This document shows, piece after piece, positions 50,257-63,648 of a stretch of 64,000 nucleotides of DNA. Within the stretch, counting starts at the first letter, position 1. Every line of letters begins with the position of its first letter. The stretch is from Canna indica. Taxonomy: Eukaryota > Streptophyta > Magnoliopsida > Zingiberales > Cannaceae. A model generated the notes under the pieces. The model saw only the letters and a list, made by a program, of their open reading frames with translations, had not been told where the DNA came from and did not search any database. Position numbers and translations under genes: made by a program. The stretch covers positions 35,082,001-35,146,000 of the forward strand of contig CP136896.1 in assembly GCA_034359265.1 (NCBI GenBank), given 5' to 3'.

Positions 50257-51546
50257 GTGAATGTTCTGGAGTCGCTCGGGACTCAGATTACAGGGCGTTT
50301 CGAGCCGATACCCCGAAGTTCAATCAGTCTGCTTCGTTCAAGATTCTATTCGAAAAATCATGCAATTCTGTGCATTAGTCTGTCGAGAATAACTCGATTA
50401 ACCACTTCTCCCAACGCAGTGAATGTTCTGGAGTCGCTCGGTACTCAGATTACTGGGCGTTTCGAGCCGATACCCCAAAGTTCAATCAGTCGGCCTCGTT
50501 CAAAATCAATTCGAAAAATCGTGCAATTCTTTGCATTAGTCTGTCAAAAATAACTCGATTAACAACTTCTCCCATCACAGTGAATGTTCTGGAGTCGCTC
50601 GGGACTCAGATTACAGGGCGTTTCGAGCCGATACCCCGAAGTTCAATCAGTCGGCATCGTTCAAGATCTATTCGAAAAATCATTCAATTCTTTGCATTAG
50701 TCTATCAAAAATAACTCGATTAACAACTTCTCCCATCACAGTGAATGTTCTGGAGTCGCTCAGGACTCTGATTACAGGGCGTTTCGAGCCGATACCCCGA
50801 AGTTCAATCAGTCTGCTTCGTTCAAGATTCGATTCGAAAAATAGTGCAATTCTGTGCATTAGTCTATCAAGAATAACTCGATTAACAACTTCTCCCATCG
50901 CAGTGAATGTTCTGGAGTCGCTCGGTACTCAGATTACTAGGCGTTTCGAACCGATACCCCGAAGTTCAATCAGTCGGCCTCGTTCAAAATCAATTCAAAA
51001 AATCGTGCAATTCTTTAGATTAGTCTGTCAAAAATAACTCGATTAAAACTTCTCCCATCACAGTGAATGTTCTGGAGTCGCTCGGGACTCAGATTACAGG
51101 GCGTTTCGAGCCGATACCCCGAAGTTCAATCAGTCGGCATCGTTCAAGATCTATTCGAAAAATCATGCAATTCTTTGCATTAGTCTGTCAAAAATAACTC
51201 GATTAACAACTTCTCCCATCATAGTTAATGTTCTGGAGTCGCTCGGGACTCAGATTACAGGGCGTTTCGAGCCGATACCCCGAATTTCAATCAGTCGACT
51301 TCGTTCAAGATTCTATTCGAAAAATCGTGCAATTCTGTGCATTAGTCTGTCAAAAATAACTCGATTAACAACTTCTCCCATCGCAGTGAATGTTCTGGAG
51401 TCGCTCGGTACTCAGATTACTGGGCGTTTCGAGCTGATACCCCAAAGTTCAATCAGTCGGCATCGTTCAAGATCTATTCAAAAAATCATGCAATTCTTTG
51501 CATTAGTCTGTCAAAAATAACTCGATTAACAACTTCTCCCATCACA
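50257..51546. repeat. 8-mer HOR, right type (1,290 bp)
   Basis: The order is c1 c2x e r1 r2 e g h. It carries the same CTCGATTAAAACTTC deletion (51,038). r1 reads CTCAGGACTCTG, a private CpG transition. Confidence 0.88.
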
Positions 51547-52836
51547 GTGAATGTTCTGGAGTCGCTCGGGACTCAGATTACAGGGCGTTTCGAGCCGATA
51601 CCCCGAAGTTCAATCAGTCTGCTTCGTTCAAGATTCTATTCGAAAAATCATGCAATTCTGTGCATTAGTCTGTCGAGAATAACTCGATTAACCACTTCTC
51701 CCAACGCAGTGAATGTTCTGGAGTCGCTCGGTACTCAGATTACTGGGCGTTTCGAGCCGATACCCCAAACTTCAATCAGTCGGCCTCGTTCAAAATCAAT
51801 TCGAAAAATCGTGCAATTCTTTGCATTAGTCTGTCAAAAATAACTCGATTAACAACTTCTCCCATCACAGTGAATGTTCTGGAGTCGCTCGGGACTCAGA
51901 TTACAGGGCGTTTCGAGCCGATACCCCGAAGTTCAATCAGTCGGCATCGTTCAAGATCTATTCGAAAAATCATTCAATTCTTTGCATTAGTCTATCAAAA
52001 ATAACTCGATTAACAACTTCTCCCATCACAGTGAATGTTCTGGAGTCGCTCGGGACTCTGATTACAGGGCGTTTCGAGCCGATACCCCGAAGTTCAATCA
52101 GTCTGCTTCGTTCAAGATTCGATTCGAAAAATAGTGCAATTCTGTGCATTAGTCTATCAAGAATAACTCGATTAACAACTTCTCCCATCGCAGTGAATGT
52201 TCTGGAGTCGCTCGGTACTCAGATTACTAGGCGTTTCGAACCGATACCCCGAAGTTCAATCAGTCGGCCTCGTTCAAAATCAATTCAAAAAATCGTGCAA
52301 TTCTTTAGATTAGTCTGTCAAAAATAACTCGATTAAAACTTCTCCCATCACAGTGAATGTTCTGGAGTCGCTCGGGACTCAGATTACAGGGCGTTTCGAG
52401 CCGATACCCCGAAGTTCAATCAGTCGGCATCGTTCAAGATCTATTCGAAAAATCATGCAATTCTTTGCATTAGTCTGTCAAAAATAACTCGATTAACAAC
52501 TTCTCCCATCATAGTTAATGTTCTGGAGTCGCTCGGGACTCAGATTACAGGGCGTTTCGAGCCGATACCCCGAATTTCAATCAGTCGACTTCGTTCAAGA
52601 TTCTATTCGAAAAATCGTGCAATTCTGTGCATTAGTCTGTCAAAAATAACTCGATTAACAACTTCTCCCATCGCAGTGAATGTTCTGGAGTCGCTCGGTA
52701 CTCAGATTACTGGGCGTTTCGAGCTGATACCCCAAAGTTCAATCAGTCGGCATCGTTCAAGATCTATTCAAAAAATCATGCAATTCTTTGCATTAGTCTG
52801 TCAAAAATAACTCGATTAACAACTTCTCCCATCACA
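51547..52836. repeat. 8-mer HOR, right type (1,290 bp)
   Basis: It has the same order and the same deletion (52,328). c2x reads ACCCCAAACTTC, a change otherwise seen only in the c2x at 40,413. Confidence 0.88.
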
Positions 52837-53643
52837 GTGAATGTTCTGGAGTCGCTCGGGACTCAGATTACAGGGCGTTTCGAGCCGATACCCCGAAGTT
52901 CAATCAGTCTGCTTCGTTCAAGATTCTATTCGAAAAATCATGCAATTCTGTGCATTAGTCTGTCAAGAATAACTCGATTAACCACTTCTCCCAACGCAGT
53001 GAATGTTCTGGAGTCGCTCGGTACTCAGATTACTGGGCGTTTCGAGCCGATACCCCAAAGTTCAATCAGTCGGCCTCGTTCAAATTCAATTCGAAAAATC
53101 GTGCAATTCTTTGCATTAGTCTGTCAAAAATAACTCGATTAACAACTTCTCCCATCACAGTGAATGTTCTGGAGTCGCTCGGGACTCAGATTACAGGGCG
53201 TTTCGAGCCGATACCCCGAAGTTCAATCAGTCGGCATCGTTCAAGATCTATTCGAAAAATCATTCAATTCTTTGCATTAGTCTGTCAAAAATAACTCGAT
53301 TAACAACTTCTCCCATCATAGTTAATGTTCTGGAGTCGCTCGGGACTCAGATTACAGGGCGTTTCGAGCCGATACCCCGAATTTCAATCAGTCGACTTCG
53401 TTCAAGATTCTATTCGAAAAATCGTGCAATTATGTGCATTAGTCTGTCAAAAATAACTCGATTAACAACTTCTCCCATCGCAGTGAATGTTCTGGAGTCG
53501 CTCGGTACTCAGAATACTGGGCGTTTCGAGCTGATACCCCAAAGTTCAATCAGTCGTCATCGTTCAAGATCTATTCAAAAAATCATGCAATTCTTTGCAT
53601 TAGTCTGTCAAAAATAACTCGATTAACAACTTCTCCCATCACA
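52837..53643. repeat. 5-mer (807 bp): c1 c2x e g h
   Basis: r1, r2 and one e are absent. Unlike the 5-mer at 47,353 it has an ordinary c2x (with private TTCAAATTCAATTCG), so the two 5-mers arose separately. e retains AAATCATTCAATTC, normally the e before r1, so the exchange joined the first e to g. Confidence 0.86.
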
Positions 53644-54934
53644 GTGAATGTTCTGGAGTCGCTCGGGACTCAGATTACAGGGCGTTTCGAGCCGATACTC
53701 CGAAGTTCAATCAGTCTGCTTCGTTCAAGATTCTATTCGAAAAATCATGCAATTCTGTGCATTAGTCTGTCGAGAATAACTCGATTAACCACTTCTCCCA
53801 ACGTAGTGAATGTTCTGGAGTCGCTCGGTACTCAGATTACTGGGCGTTTCGAGCCGATACCCCAAAGTTCAATCAGTCGGCCTCGTTCAAAATCAATTCG
53901 AAAAATCGTGCAATTCTTTGCATTAGTCTGTCAAAAATAACTCGATTAACAACTTCTCCCATCACAGTGAATGTTCTGGAGTCGCTCGGGACTCAGATTA
54001 CAGGGCGTTTCGAGCCGATACCCCGAAGTTCAATCAGTCGGCATCGTTCAAGATCTATTCGAAAAATCATTCAATTCTTTGCATTAATCTATCAAAAATA
54101 ACTCGATTAACAACTTCTCCCATCACAGTGAATGTTCTGGAGTCGCTCGGGACTCTGATTACAGGGCGTTTCGAGCCGATACCCCGAAGTTCAATCAGTC
54201 TGCTTCGTTCAAGATTCGATTTGAAAAATAGTGCAATTCTGTGCATTAGTCTATCAAGAATAACTCGATTAACAACTTCTCCCATCGCAGTGAATGTTCT
54301 GGAGTCGCTCGGTACTCAGATTACTAGGCGTTTCGAACCGATACCCCGAAGTTCAATCAGTCGGCCTCGTTCAAAATCAATTCAAAAAATCGTGCAATTC
54401 TTTAGATTAGTCTGTCAAAAATAACTCGATTAACAACTTCTCCCATCACAGTGAATGTTCTGGAGTCGCTCGGGACTCAGATTACAGGGCGTTTCGAGCC
54501 GATACCCCGAAGTTCAATCAGTCGGCATCGTTCAAGATCTATTCGAAAAATCATGCAATTCTTTGCATTAGTCTGTCAAAAATAACTCGATTAACAACTT
54601 CTCCCATCATAGTTAATGTTCTGGAGTCGCTCGGGACTCAGATTACAGGGCGTTTCGAGCCGATACCCCGAATTTCAATCAGTCGACTTCGTTCAAGATT
54701 CTATTCGAAAAATCGTGCAATTCTGTGCATTAGTCTGTCAAAAATAACTCGATTAACAACTTCTCCCATCGCAGTGAATGTTCTGGAGTCGCTCGGTACT
54801 CAGATTACTGGGCGTTTCGAGCTGATACCCCAAAGTTCAATCAGTCGGCATCGTTCAAGATCTATTCAAAAAATCATGCAATTCTTTGCATTAGTCTGTC
54901 AAAAATAACTCGATTAACAACTTCTCCCATCACA
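53644..54934. repeat. 8-mer HOR, right type (1,291 bp)
   Basis: It has the full order without the one-base deletion. Private changes are GATACTCCGAAG in c1, CCAACGTAGTG before c2x and GATTTGAAAAATAG in r1. It holds the last TTTAGATTAG form of r2; units to the right read TTTGGATTAG. Confidence 0.87.
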
Positions 54935-56063
54935 GTGAATGTTCTGGAGTCGCTCGGGACTCAGATTACAGGGCGTTTCGAGCCGATACCCCGAAGTTCA
55001 ATCAGTCTGCTTCGTTCAAGATTCTATTCAAAAAATCGTGCAATTCTGTGCATTAGTCTGTCGAGAATAACTTGATTAACAACTTCTCCCAACACAGTGA
55101 ATGTTCTGGAGTAACTCGGTACTCAGATTACTGGGCGTTTCGAGCCGATACCCCAAAGTTCAATCAGTCGGCCTCGTTCAAAATCAATTCGAAAAATCGT
55201 GCAATTCTTTGCATTAGTCTGTCAAAAATAACTCGATTAACAACTTCTCCCATCGCAGTGAATGTTCTGGAGTCGCTCGGGACTCAGATTACAGGGCGTT
55301 TCGAGCCGATACCCCGAAGTTCAATCAGTCGGCAACGTTCAAGATCAATTCGAAAAATCATGCAATTCTTTGCATTAGTCTATCAAAAATAACTCGATTA
55401 ACAACTTCTCCCATCACAGTGAATGTTCTGGAGTCGCTCGGGACTCTGATTACAGGGCGTTTCGAGCCGATACCCCGAAGTTCAATCAGTCTGCTTCGTT
55501 CAAGATTCGATTCGAAAAATAGTGCAATTCTGTGCATTAGTCTATCAAGAATAACTCGATTAACAACTTCTCCCATCGCAGCGAATGTTCTGGAGTCGCT
55601 CGGTACTCAGATTACTGGGCGTTTCGAACCGATACCCCGAAGTTCAATCAGTCGGCCTCGTTTAAAATCAATTCAAAAAATCGTGCAATTCTTTGGATTA
55701 GTCTGTCAAAAATAACTCGATTAACAACTTCTCCCATCACAGTGAATGTTCTGGAGTCTCTCGGGACTCAGATTACAGGGCGTTTCGAGCCGATACCCCG
55801 AAGTTCAATCAGTCGGCATCGTTCAAGATCTATTCGAAAAATCATGCAATTCTTTGCATTAGCCTGTCAAAAATAACTCGATTAACAACTTCTCCCATCG
55901 CAGTGAATGTTCTGGAGTCGCTCGGTACTCAGATTACTGGGCGTTTCGAGCTGATACCCCAAAGTTCAATCAGTCGGCATCGTTCAAGATCTATTCAAAA
56001 AATAATGCAATTCTTTGCATTAGTCTGTCAAAAATAACTCGATTAACAACTTCTCCCATCACA
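54935..56063. repeat. 7-mer (1,129 bp): c1 c2x e r1 r2 e h
   Basis: g is missing between e and h. The second e (55742) reads GGAGTCTCTCGGG, shared with the next 7-mer. c2x is unusual (CCAACACAGTG, GAGTAACTCGG), and the first e reads GGCAACG and GATCAATTCG. Confidence 0.87.
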
Positions 56064-57354
56064 GTGAATGTTCTGGAGTCGCTCGGGACTCAGATTACAG
56101 GGCGTTTCGAGCCGATACCCCGAAGTTCAATCAGTCTGCTTCGTTCAAGATTCTATTCGAAAAATTGTGCAATTCTGTGCATTAGTCTGTCGAGAATAAC
56201 TCGATTAACAACTTCTCCCAACGCAGTGAATGTTCTGGAGTCGCTCGGTACTCAGATTACTGGGCGTTTCGAGCCGATACCCCAAAGTTCAATCAGTCGG
56301 CCTCGTTCAAAATCAATTCGAAAAATCGTGCAATTCTTTGCATTAGTCTGTCAAAAATAACTCGATTAACAACTTCTCCCATCACACTGAATGTTCTGGA
56401 GTCGCTCGGGACTCAGATTACAGGGCGTTTCGAGCCGATACCCCGAAGTTCAATCAGTTGGCATCGTTCAAGATCTATTCGAAAAATCATGCAATTCTTT
56501 GCATTAGTCTATCAAAAATAACTCGATTAACAACTTCTCCCATCACAGTGAATGTTCTGGAGTCGCTCGGGACTCTGATTACAGGGCGTTTCGAGCCGAT
56601 ACCCCGAAGTTCAATCAGTCTGCTTCGTTCAAGATTCGATTCGAAAAATAGTGCAATTCTGTGCATTAGTCTATCAAGAATAACTCGATTAACAACTTCT
56701 CCCATCGCAGTGAATGTTCTGGAGTCGCTCGGTACTCAGATTACTGGGCGTTTCGAACCGATACCCCGAAGTTCAATCAGTCGGCCTCGTTCAAAATCAA
56801 TTCAAAAAATCGTGCAATTCTTTGGATTAGTCTGTCAAAAATAACTCGATTAACAACTTCTCCCATCACAGTGAATGTTCTGGAGTCGCTCGGGACTCAG
56901 ATTACAGGGCATTTCGAGCCGATACCCCGAAGTTCAATCAGTCGGCATCGTTCAAGATCTATTCGAAAAATCATGCAATTCTTTGCATTAGTCTGTCAAA
57001 AATAACTCGATTAACAACTTCTCCCATCATAGTTAATGTTCTGGAGTCGCTCGGGACTCAGATTACAGGGCGTTTCGAGCCGATACCCCGAATTTCAATC
57101 AGTCGACTTCGTTCAAGATTCTATTCGAAAAATCGTGCAATTCTGTGCATTAGTCTGTCAAAAATAACTCGATTAACAACTTCTCCCATCGCAGTGAATG
57201 TTCTGGAGTCGCTCGGTACTCAGATTACTGGGCGTTTCGAGCTGATACCCCAAAGTTCAATCAGTCGGCATCGTTCAAGATCTATTCAAAAAGTCATGCA
57301 ATTCTTTGCATTAGTCTGTCAAAAATAACTCGATTAACAACTTCTCCCATCACA
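56064..57354. repeat. 8-mer HOR (1,291 bp)
   Basis: The full order c1 c2x e r1 r2 e g h. The first e begins after CATCACACTG, shared with the 8-mer at 58,484 (offset 2,420 bp), and reads GTTGGCATCG like left-domain e. c1 has AAATTGTGC. Confidence 0.87.
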
Positions 57355-58483
57355 GTGAATGTTCTGGAGTCGCTCGGGACTCAGATTACAGGGCGTTTCG
57401 AGCCGATACCCCGAAGTTCAATCAGTCTGCTTCGTTCAAGATTCTATTCGAAAAATAGTGCAATTCTGTGCATTAGTCTGTCGAGAATAACTCGATTAAC
57501 AACTTCTCCCAACGCAGTGAATGTTCTGGAGTCGCTCGGTACTCAGATTACTGGGCGTTTCGAGCCGATACCCCAAAGTTCAATCAGTCGGCCTCGTTCA
57601 AAATCAATTCAAAAAATCGTGCAATTCTTTGCATTAGTCTGTCAAAAATAACTCGATTAACAACTTCTCCCATCACAGTGAATGTTCTGGAGTCGCTCGG
57701 GACTCAGATTACAGGGCGTTTCGAGCCGATACCCCGAAGTTCAATCAGTCGGCATCGTTCAAGATCTATTCGAAAAATCATGCAATTCTTTGCATTAGTC
57801 TATCAAAAATAACTCGATTAACAACTTCTCCCATCACAGTGAATGTTCTGGAGTCGCTCGGGACTCTGATTACAGGGCGTTTCGAGCCGATACCCCGAAG
57901 TTCAATCAGTCTGCTTCGTTCAAGATTCGATTCGAAAAATAGTGCAATTCTGTGCATTAGTCTATCAAGAATAACTCGATTAACAACTTCTCCCATCGCA
58001 GTGAATGTTCTGGAGTCGCTCGGTACTCAGATTACTGGGCATTTCGAACCGATACCCCGAAGTTCAATCAGTCGGCCTCGTTCAAAATCAATTCAAAAAA
58101 TCGTGCAATTCTTTGGATTAGTCTGTCAAAAATAACTCGATTAACAACTTCTCCCATCACAGTGAATGTTCTGGAGTCTCTCGGGACTCAGATTACAGGG
58201 CGTTTCGAGCCGATACCCCGAAGTTCAATCAGTCGGCATCGTTCAAGATCTATTCGAAAAATCATGCAATTCTTTGCATTAGTCTGTCAAAAATAACTCG
58301 ATTAACAACTTCTCCCATCGCAGTGAATGTTCTGGAGTCGCTCGGTACTCAGATTACTGGGCGTTTCGAGCTGATACCCCAAAGTTCAATCAGTCGGCAT
58401 CGTTCAAGATCTATCCAAAAAATCATGCAATTCTTTGCATTAGTCTGTCAAAAATAACTCGATTAACAACTTCTCCCATCACA
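57355..58483. repeat. 7-mer (1,129 bp): c1 c2x e r1 r2 e h
   Basis: This is the second g-less unit, with the same GGAGTCTCTCGGG in the second e (58162). It has private GGGCATTTCGAACC in r2 and CTATCCAAAAAATC in h. Confidence 0.87.
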
Positions 58484-59774
58484 GTGAATGTTCTGGAGTC
58501 GCTCGGGACTCAGATTACAGGGCGTTTCGAGCCGATACCCCGAAGTTCAATCAGTCTGCTTCGTTCAAGATTCTATTCGAAAAATCGTGCAATTCTGTGC
58601 ATTAGTCTGTCGAGAATAACTCGATTAACAACTTCTCCCAACGCAGTGAATGTTCTGGAGTCGCTCGGTACTCAGATTACTGGGCGTTTCGAGCCGATAC
58701 CCCAAAGTTCAATCAGTCGGCCTCGTTCAAAATCAATTCGAAAAATCGTGCAATTCTTTGCATTAGTGTGTCAAAAATAACTCGATTAACAACTTCTCCC
58801 ATCACACTGAATGTTCTGGAGTCGCTCGGGACTCAGATTACAGGGCGTTTCGAGCCGATACCCCGAAGTTCAATCAGTCGGCATCGTTCAAGATCTATTC
58901 GAAAAATCATGCAATTCTTTACATTAGTCTATCAAAAATAACTCGATTAACAACTTCTCCCATCACAGTGAATGTTCTGGAGTCGCTCGGGACTCTGATT
59001 ACAGGGCGTTTCGAGCCGATACCCCGAAGTTCAATCAGTCTGCTTCGTTCAAGATTCGATTCGAAAAATAGTGCAATTCTGTGCATTAGTCTATCAAGAA
59101 TAACTCGATTAACAACTTCTCCCATCGCAGTGAATGTTCTGGAGTCGCTCGGTACTCAGATTACTGGGCGTTTCGAACCGATACCCCGAAGTTCAATCAG
59201 TCGGCCTCGTTCAAAATCAATTCAAAAAATCGTGCAATTCTTTGGATTAGTCTGTCAAAAATAACTCGATTAACAACTTCTCCCATCACAGTGAATGTTC
59301 TGGAGTCGCTCGGGACTCAGATTACAGGGCGTTTCGAGCCGATACCCCGAAGTTCTATCAGTCGGCATCGTTCAAGATCTATTCGAAAAATCATGCAATT
59401 CTTTGCATTAGTCTGTCAAAAATAACTCGATTAACAACTTCTCCCATCATAGTTAATGTTCTGGAGTCGCTCGGGACTCAGATTACAGGGCGTTTCGAGC
59501 CGATACCCCGAATTTCAATCAGTCGACTTCGTTCAAGATTCTATTCAAAAAATCGTGCAATTCTGTGCATTAGTCTGTCAAAAATAACTCGATTAACAAC
59601 TTCTCCCATCGCAGTGAATGTTCTGGAGTCGCTCGGTACTCAGATTACTGGGCGTTTCGAGCTGATACCCCAAAGTTCAATCAGTCGGCATCGTTCAAGA
59701 TCTATTCAAAAAATCATGCAATTCTTTGCATTAGTCTGTCAAAAATAACTCGATTAACAACTTCTCCCATCACA
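58484..59774. repeat. 8-mer HOR (1,291 bp)
   Basis: The full order, sharing CATCACACTG with 56,064. Private changes are TTTACATTAG near 58,920, GTTCTATCAG near 59,355 and CATTAGTGTGTC near 58,767. With the previous 7-mer it completes the second 15-mer of 2,420 bp. Confidence 0.87.
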
Positions 59775-61872
59775 GTGAATGTTCTGGAGTCGCTCGGGAC
59801 TCAGATTACAGGGCGTTTCGAGCCGATACCCCGAAGTTCAATCAGTCTGCTTCGTTCAAGATTCTATTCGAAAAATAGTGCAATTCTGTGCATTAGTCTG
59901 TCGAGAATAACTCGATTAACAACTTCTCCCAATGCAGTGAATGTTCTGGAGTCGCTCGGTACTCAGATTACTGGGCGTTTCGAGCCGATACCCCAAAGTT
60001 CAATCAGTCGGCCTCGTTCAAAATCAATTCGAAAAATCGTGCAATTCTTTGCATTAGTCTGTCAAAAATAACTCGATTAACAACTTCTCCCATCACAGTG
60101 AATGTTCTGGAGTCGCTCGGGACTCAGATTACAGGGCGTTTCGAGCCGATACCCCGAAGTTCAATCAGTCGGCATCGTTCAAGATCTATTCGAAAAATCA
60201 TGCAATTCTTTGCATTAGTCTATCAAAAATAACTCGATTAACAACTTCTCCCATCACAGTGAATGTTCTGGAGTCGCTCGGGACTCTGATTACAGGGCGT
60301 TTCGAGCCGATACCCCGAAGTTCAATCAGTCTGCTTCGTTCAAGATTCGATTCGAAAAATAGTGCAATTCTGTGCATTAGTCTATCAAGAATAACTCGAT
60401 TAACAACTTCTCCCATCGCAGTGAATGTTCTGGAGTCGCTCGGTACTCAGATTACTGGGCGTTTCGAACCAATACCTCGAAGTTCAATCAGTCGGCCTCG
60501 TTCAAAATCAATTCAAAAAATCGTGCAATTCTTTGGATTAGTCTGTCAAAAATAACTCGATTAACAACTTCTCCCATCACAGTGAATGTTCTGGAGTCGC
60601 TCGGGACTCAGATTACAGGGCGTTTCGAGCCGATACCCCGAAGTTCAATCAGTCGGCATCGTTCAAGATCTATTCGAAAAATCATGCAATTCTTTGCATT
60701 AGTCTGTCAAAAATAACTCGATTAACAACTTCTCCCATCATAGTTACTGTTCTGGAGTTGCTCGGGACTCAGATTACAGGGCGTTTCGAGCCGATACCCC
60801 GAATTTCAATCAGTCGGCTTCGTTCAAGATTCTATTCGAAAAATCGTGCAACTCTGTGCATTAGTCTGTCAAAAATAACTCGATTAACAACTTCTCCCAT
60901 CGTAGTGAATGTTCTGGAGTCGCTCGGTACTCAGATTACTGGGCGTTTCGAGCTGATACCCCGAAGTTCAATCAGTCGGCATCGTTCAAGATCTATTCGA
61001 AAAATCATGCAATTCTTTGCATTAGTCTGTCAAAAATAACTCGATTAACAACTTCTCCCATCACAGTGAATGTTCTGGAGTCGCTCGGGACTCAGATTAC
61101 AGGGCGTTTCGAGCCGATACCCCGAAGTTCAATCAGTCTGCTTCGTTCAAGATTCGATTCGAAAAATAGTGCAATTCTGTGCATTAGTCTATCAAGAATA
61201 ACTCGATTAACAACTTCTCCCATCGCAGTGAATGTTCTGGAGTCGCTCGGTACTCAGATTACTGGGCGTTTTGAACCGATACCCCGAAGTTCAATCAGTC
61301 GGCCTCGTTCAAAATCAATTCAAAAAATCGTGCAATTCTTTGGATTAGTCTGTCAAAAATAACTCGATTAACAACTTCTCCCATCACAGTGAATGTTCTG
61401 GAGTCGCTCGGGACTCAGATTACAGGGCGTTTCGAGCCGATACCCCGAAGTTCAATCAGTCGGCATCGTTCAAGATCTATTCGAAAAATCATGCAATTCT
61501 TTGCATTAGTCTGTCAAAAATAACTCGATTAACAACTTCTCCCATCATAGTTAATGTTCTGGAGTCGCTCGGGACTCAGATTACAGGGCGTTTCGAGCCG
61601 ATACCCCGAATTTCAATCAGTCGACTTCGTTCAAGATTCTATTCAAAAAATCGTGCAATTCTGTGCATTAGTCTGTCAAAAATAACTCGATTAACAACTT
61701 CTCCCATCGCAGTGAATGTTCTGGAGTCGCTCGGTACTCAGATTACTGGGCGTTTCGAGCTGATACCCCAAAGTTCAATCAGTCGGCATCGTTCAAGATC
61801 TATTCAAAAAATCATGCAATTCTTTGCATTAGTCTGTCAAAAATAACTCGATTAACAACTTCTCCCATCACA
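59775..61872. repeat. 13-mer, right type with s t (2,098 bp)
   Basis: The order is c1 c2x e r1 r2 e s t r1 r2 e g h. s (60743) begins GTTACTG, reads GAGTTGCTC like M2 and GTCGGCTTCG, and has GTGCAACTC. t (60905) follows CATCGTAGTG. c2x follows CCAATGCAGTG. The first r2 reads CCAATACCTCGAAG. Its length matches the left-domain 13-mer but its content does not. Confidence 0.88.
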
Positions 61873-63486
61873 GTGAATGTTCTGGAGTCGCTCGGGACTC
61901 AGATTACAGGGCGTTTCGAGCCGATACCCCGAAGTTCAATCAGTCTGCTTCGTTCAAGATTCTATTCGAAAAATAGTGCAATTCTGTGCATTAGTCTGTC
62001 GAGAATAACTCGATTAACAACTTCTCCCAATGCAGTGAATGTTCTGGAGTCGCTCGGTACTCAGATTACTGGGCGTTTCGAGCCGATACCCCAAAGTTCA
62101 ATCAGTCGGCCTCGTTCAAAATCAATTCGAAAAATCGTGCAATTCTTTGCATTAGTCTGTCAAAAATAACTCGATTAACAACTTCTCCCATCACAGTGAA
62201 TGTTCTGGAGTCGCTCGGGACTCAGATTACAGGGCGTTTCGAGCCGATACCCCGAAGTTCAATCAGTCGGCATCGTTCAAGATCTATTCGAAAAATCATG
62301 CAATTCTTTGCATTAGTCTATCAAAAATAACTCGATTAACAACTTCTCCCATCACAGTGAATGTTCTGGAGTCGCTCGGGACTCTGATTACAGGGCGTTT
62401 CGAGCCGATACCCCGAAGTTCAATCAGTCTGCTTCGTTCAAGATTCGATTCGAAAAATAGTGCAATTCTGTGCATTAGTCTATCAAGAATAACTCGATTA
62501 ACAACTTCTCCCATCGCAGTGAATGTTCTGGAGTCGCTCGGTACTCAGATTACTGGGCGTTTCGAACCAATACCTCGAAGTTCAATCAGTCGGCCTCGTT
62601 CAAAATCAATTCAAAAAATCGTGCAATTCTTTGGATTAGTCTGTCAAAAATAACTCGATTAACAACTTCTCCCATCACAGTGAATGTTCTGGAGTCGCTC
62701 GGGACTCAGATTACAGGGCGTTTCGAGCCGATACCCTGAAGTTCAATCAGTCGGCATCGTTCAAGATCTATTCGAAAAATCATGCAATTCTTTGCATTAG
62801 TCTGTCAAAAATAACTCGATTAACAACTTCTCCCATCATAGTTACTGTTCTGGAGTTGCTCGGGACTCAGATTACAGGGCGTTTCGAGCCGATACCCCGA
62901 ATTTCAATCAGTCGGCTTCGTTCAAGATTCTATTCGAAAAATCGTGCAACTCTGTGCATTAGTCTGTCAAAAATAACTCGATTAACAACTTCTCCCATCG
63001 TAGTGAATGTTCTGGAGTCGCTCGGTACTCAGATTACTGGGCGTTTCGAGCTGATACCCCGAAGTTCAATCAGTCGGCATCGTTCAAGATCTATTCGAAA
63101 AATCATGCAATTCTTTGCATTAGTCTGTCAAAAATAACTCGATTAACAACTTCTCCCATCACAGTTAATGTTCTGGAGTCGCTCGGGACTCAGATTACAG
63201 GGCGTTTCGAGCCGATACCCCGAATTTCAATCAGTCGACTTCGTTCAAGATTCTATTCAAAAAATCGTGCAATTCTGTGCATTAGTCTGTCAAAAATAAC
63301 TCGATTAACAACTTCTCCCATCGCAGTGAATGTTCTGGAGTCGCTCGGTACTCAGATTACTGGGCGTTTCGAGCTGATACCCCAAAGTTCAATCAGTCGG
63401 CATCGTTCAAGATCTATTCAAAAAATCATGCAATTCTTTGCATTAGTCTGTCAAAAATAACTCGATTAACAACTTCTCCCATCACA
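61873..63486. repeat. 10-mer, right type with s t (1,614 bp)
   Basis: The order is c1 c2x e r1 r2 e s t g h. It matches the previous unit at an offset of 2,098 bp through s t, including CCAATACCTCGAAG, and then lacks r1 r2 e. e at 62,680 reads ACCCTGAAG. g begins after CATCACAG where the usual form has CATCATAG. Confidence 0.88.
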
Positions 63487-63648
63487 GTGAATGTTCTGGA
63501 GTCGCTCGGGACTCAGATTACAGGGCGTTTCGAGCCGATACCCCGAAGTTCAATCAGTCTGCTTCGTTCAAGATTCTATTCGAAAAATAGTGCAATTCTG
63601 TGCATTAGTCTGTCGAGAATAACTCGATTAACAACTTCTCCCAATGCA
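63487..63648. repeat. Reference 162-bp monomer (c1 type)
   Basis: This copy represents the long class. The extra base lies in GATTCTATTCG, where short monomers read GATCTATTCG, so AGATCT is lost. The c1 type also reads TCTGCTTCG in place of TCGGCATCG, AAATAGTGCAATTCTGTGC in place of AAATCATGCAATTCTTTGC, and CTGTCGAGAAT in place of CTGTCAAAAAT. The 6-bp dyad of the short class is therefore disrupted. In the phased arrangement a 162-bp monomer is followed by a 161-bp one, mostly of the GGTACT class (M1 after d is the regular exception), so the basic module is a 323-bp dimer into which single 161-bp monomers (e, M2, f) are interposed. Confidence 0.88.
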
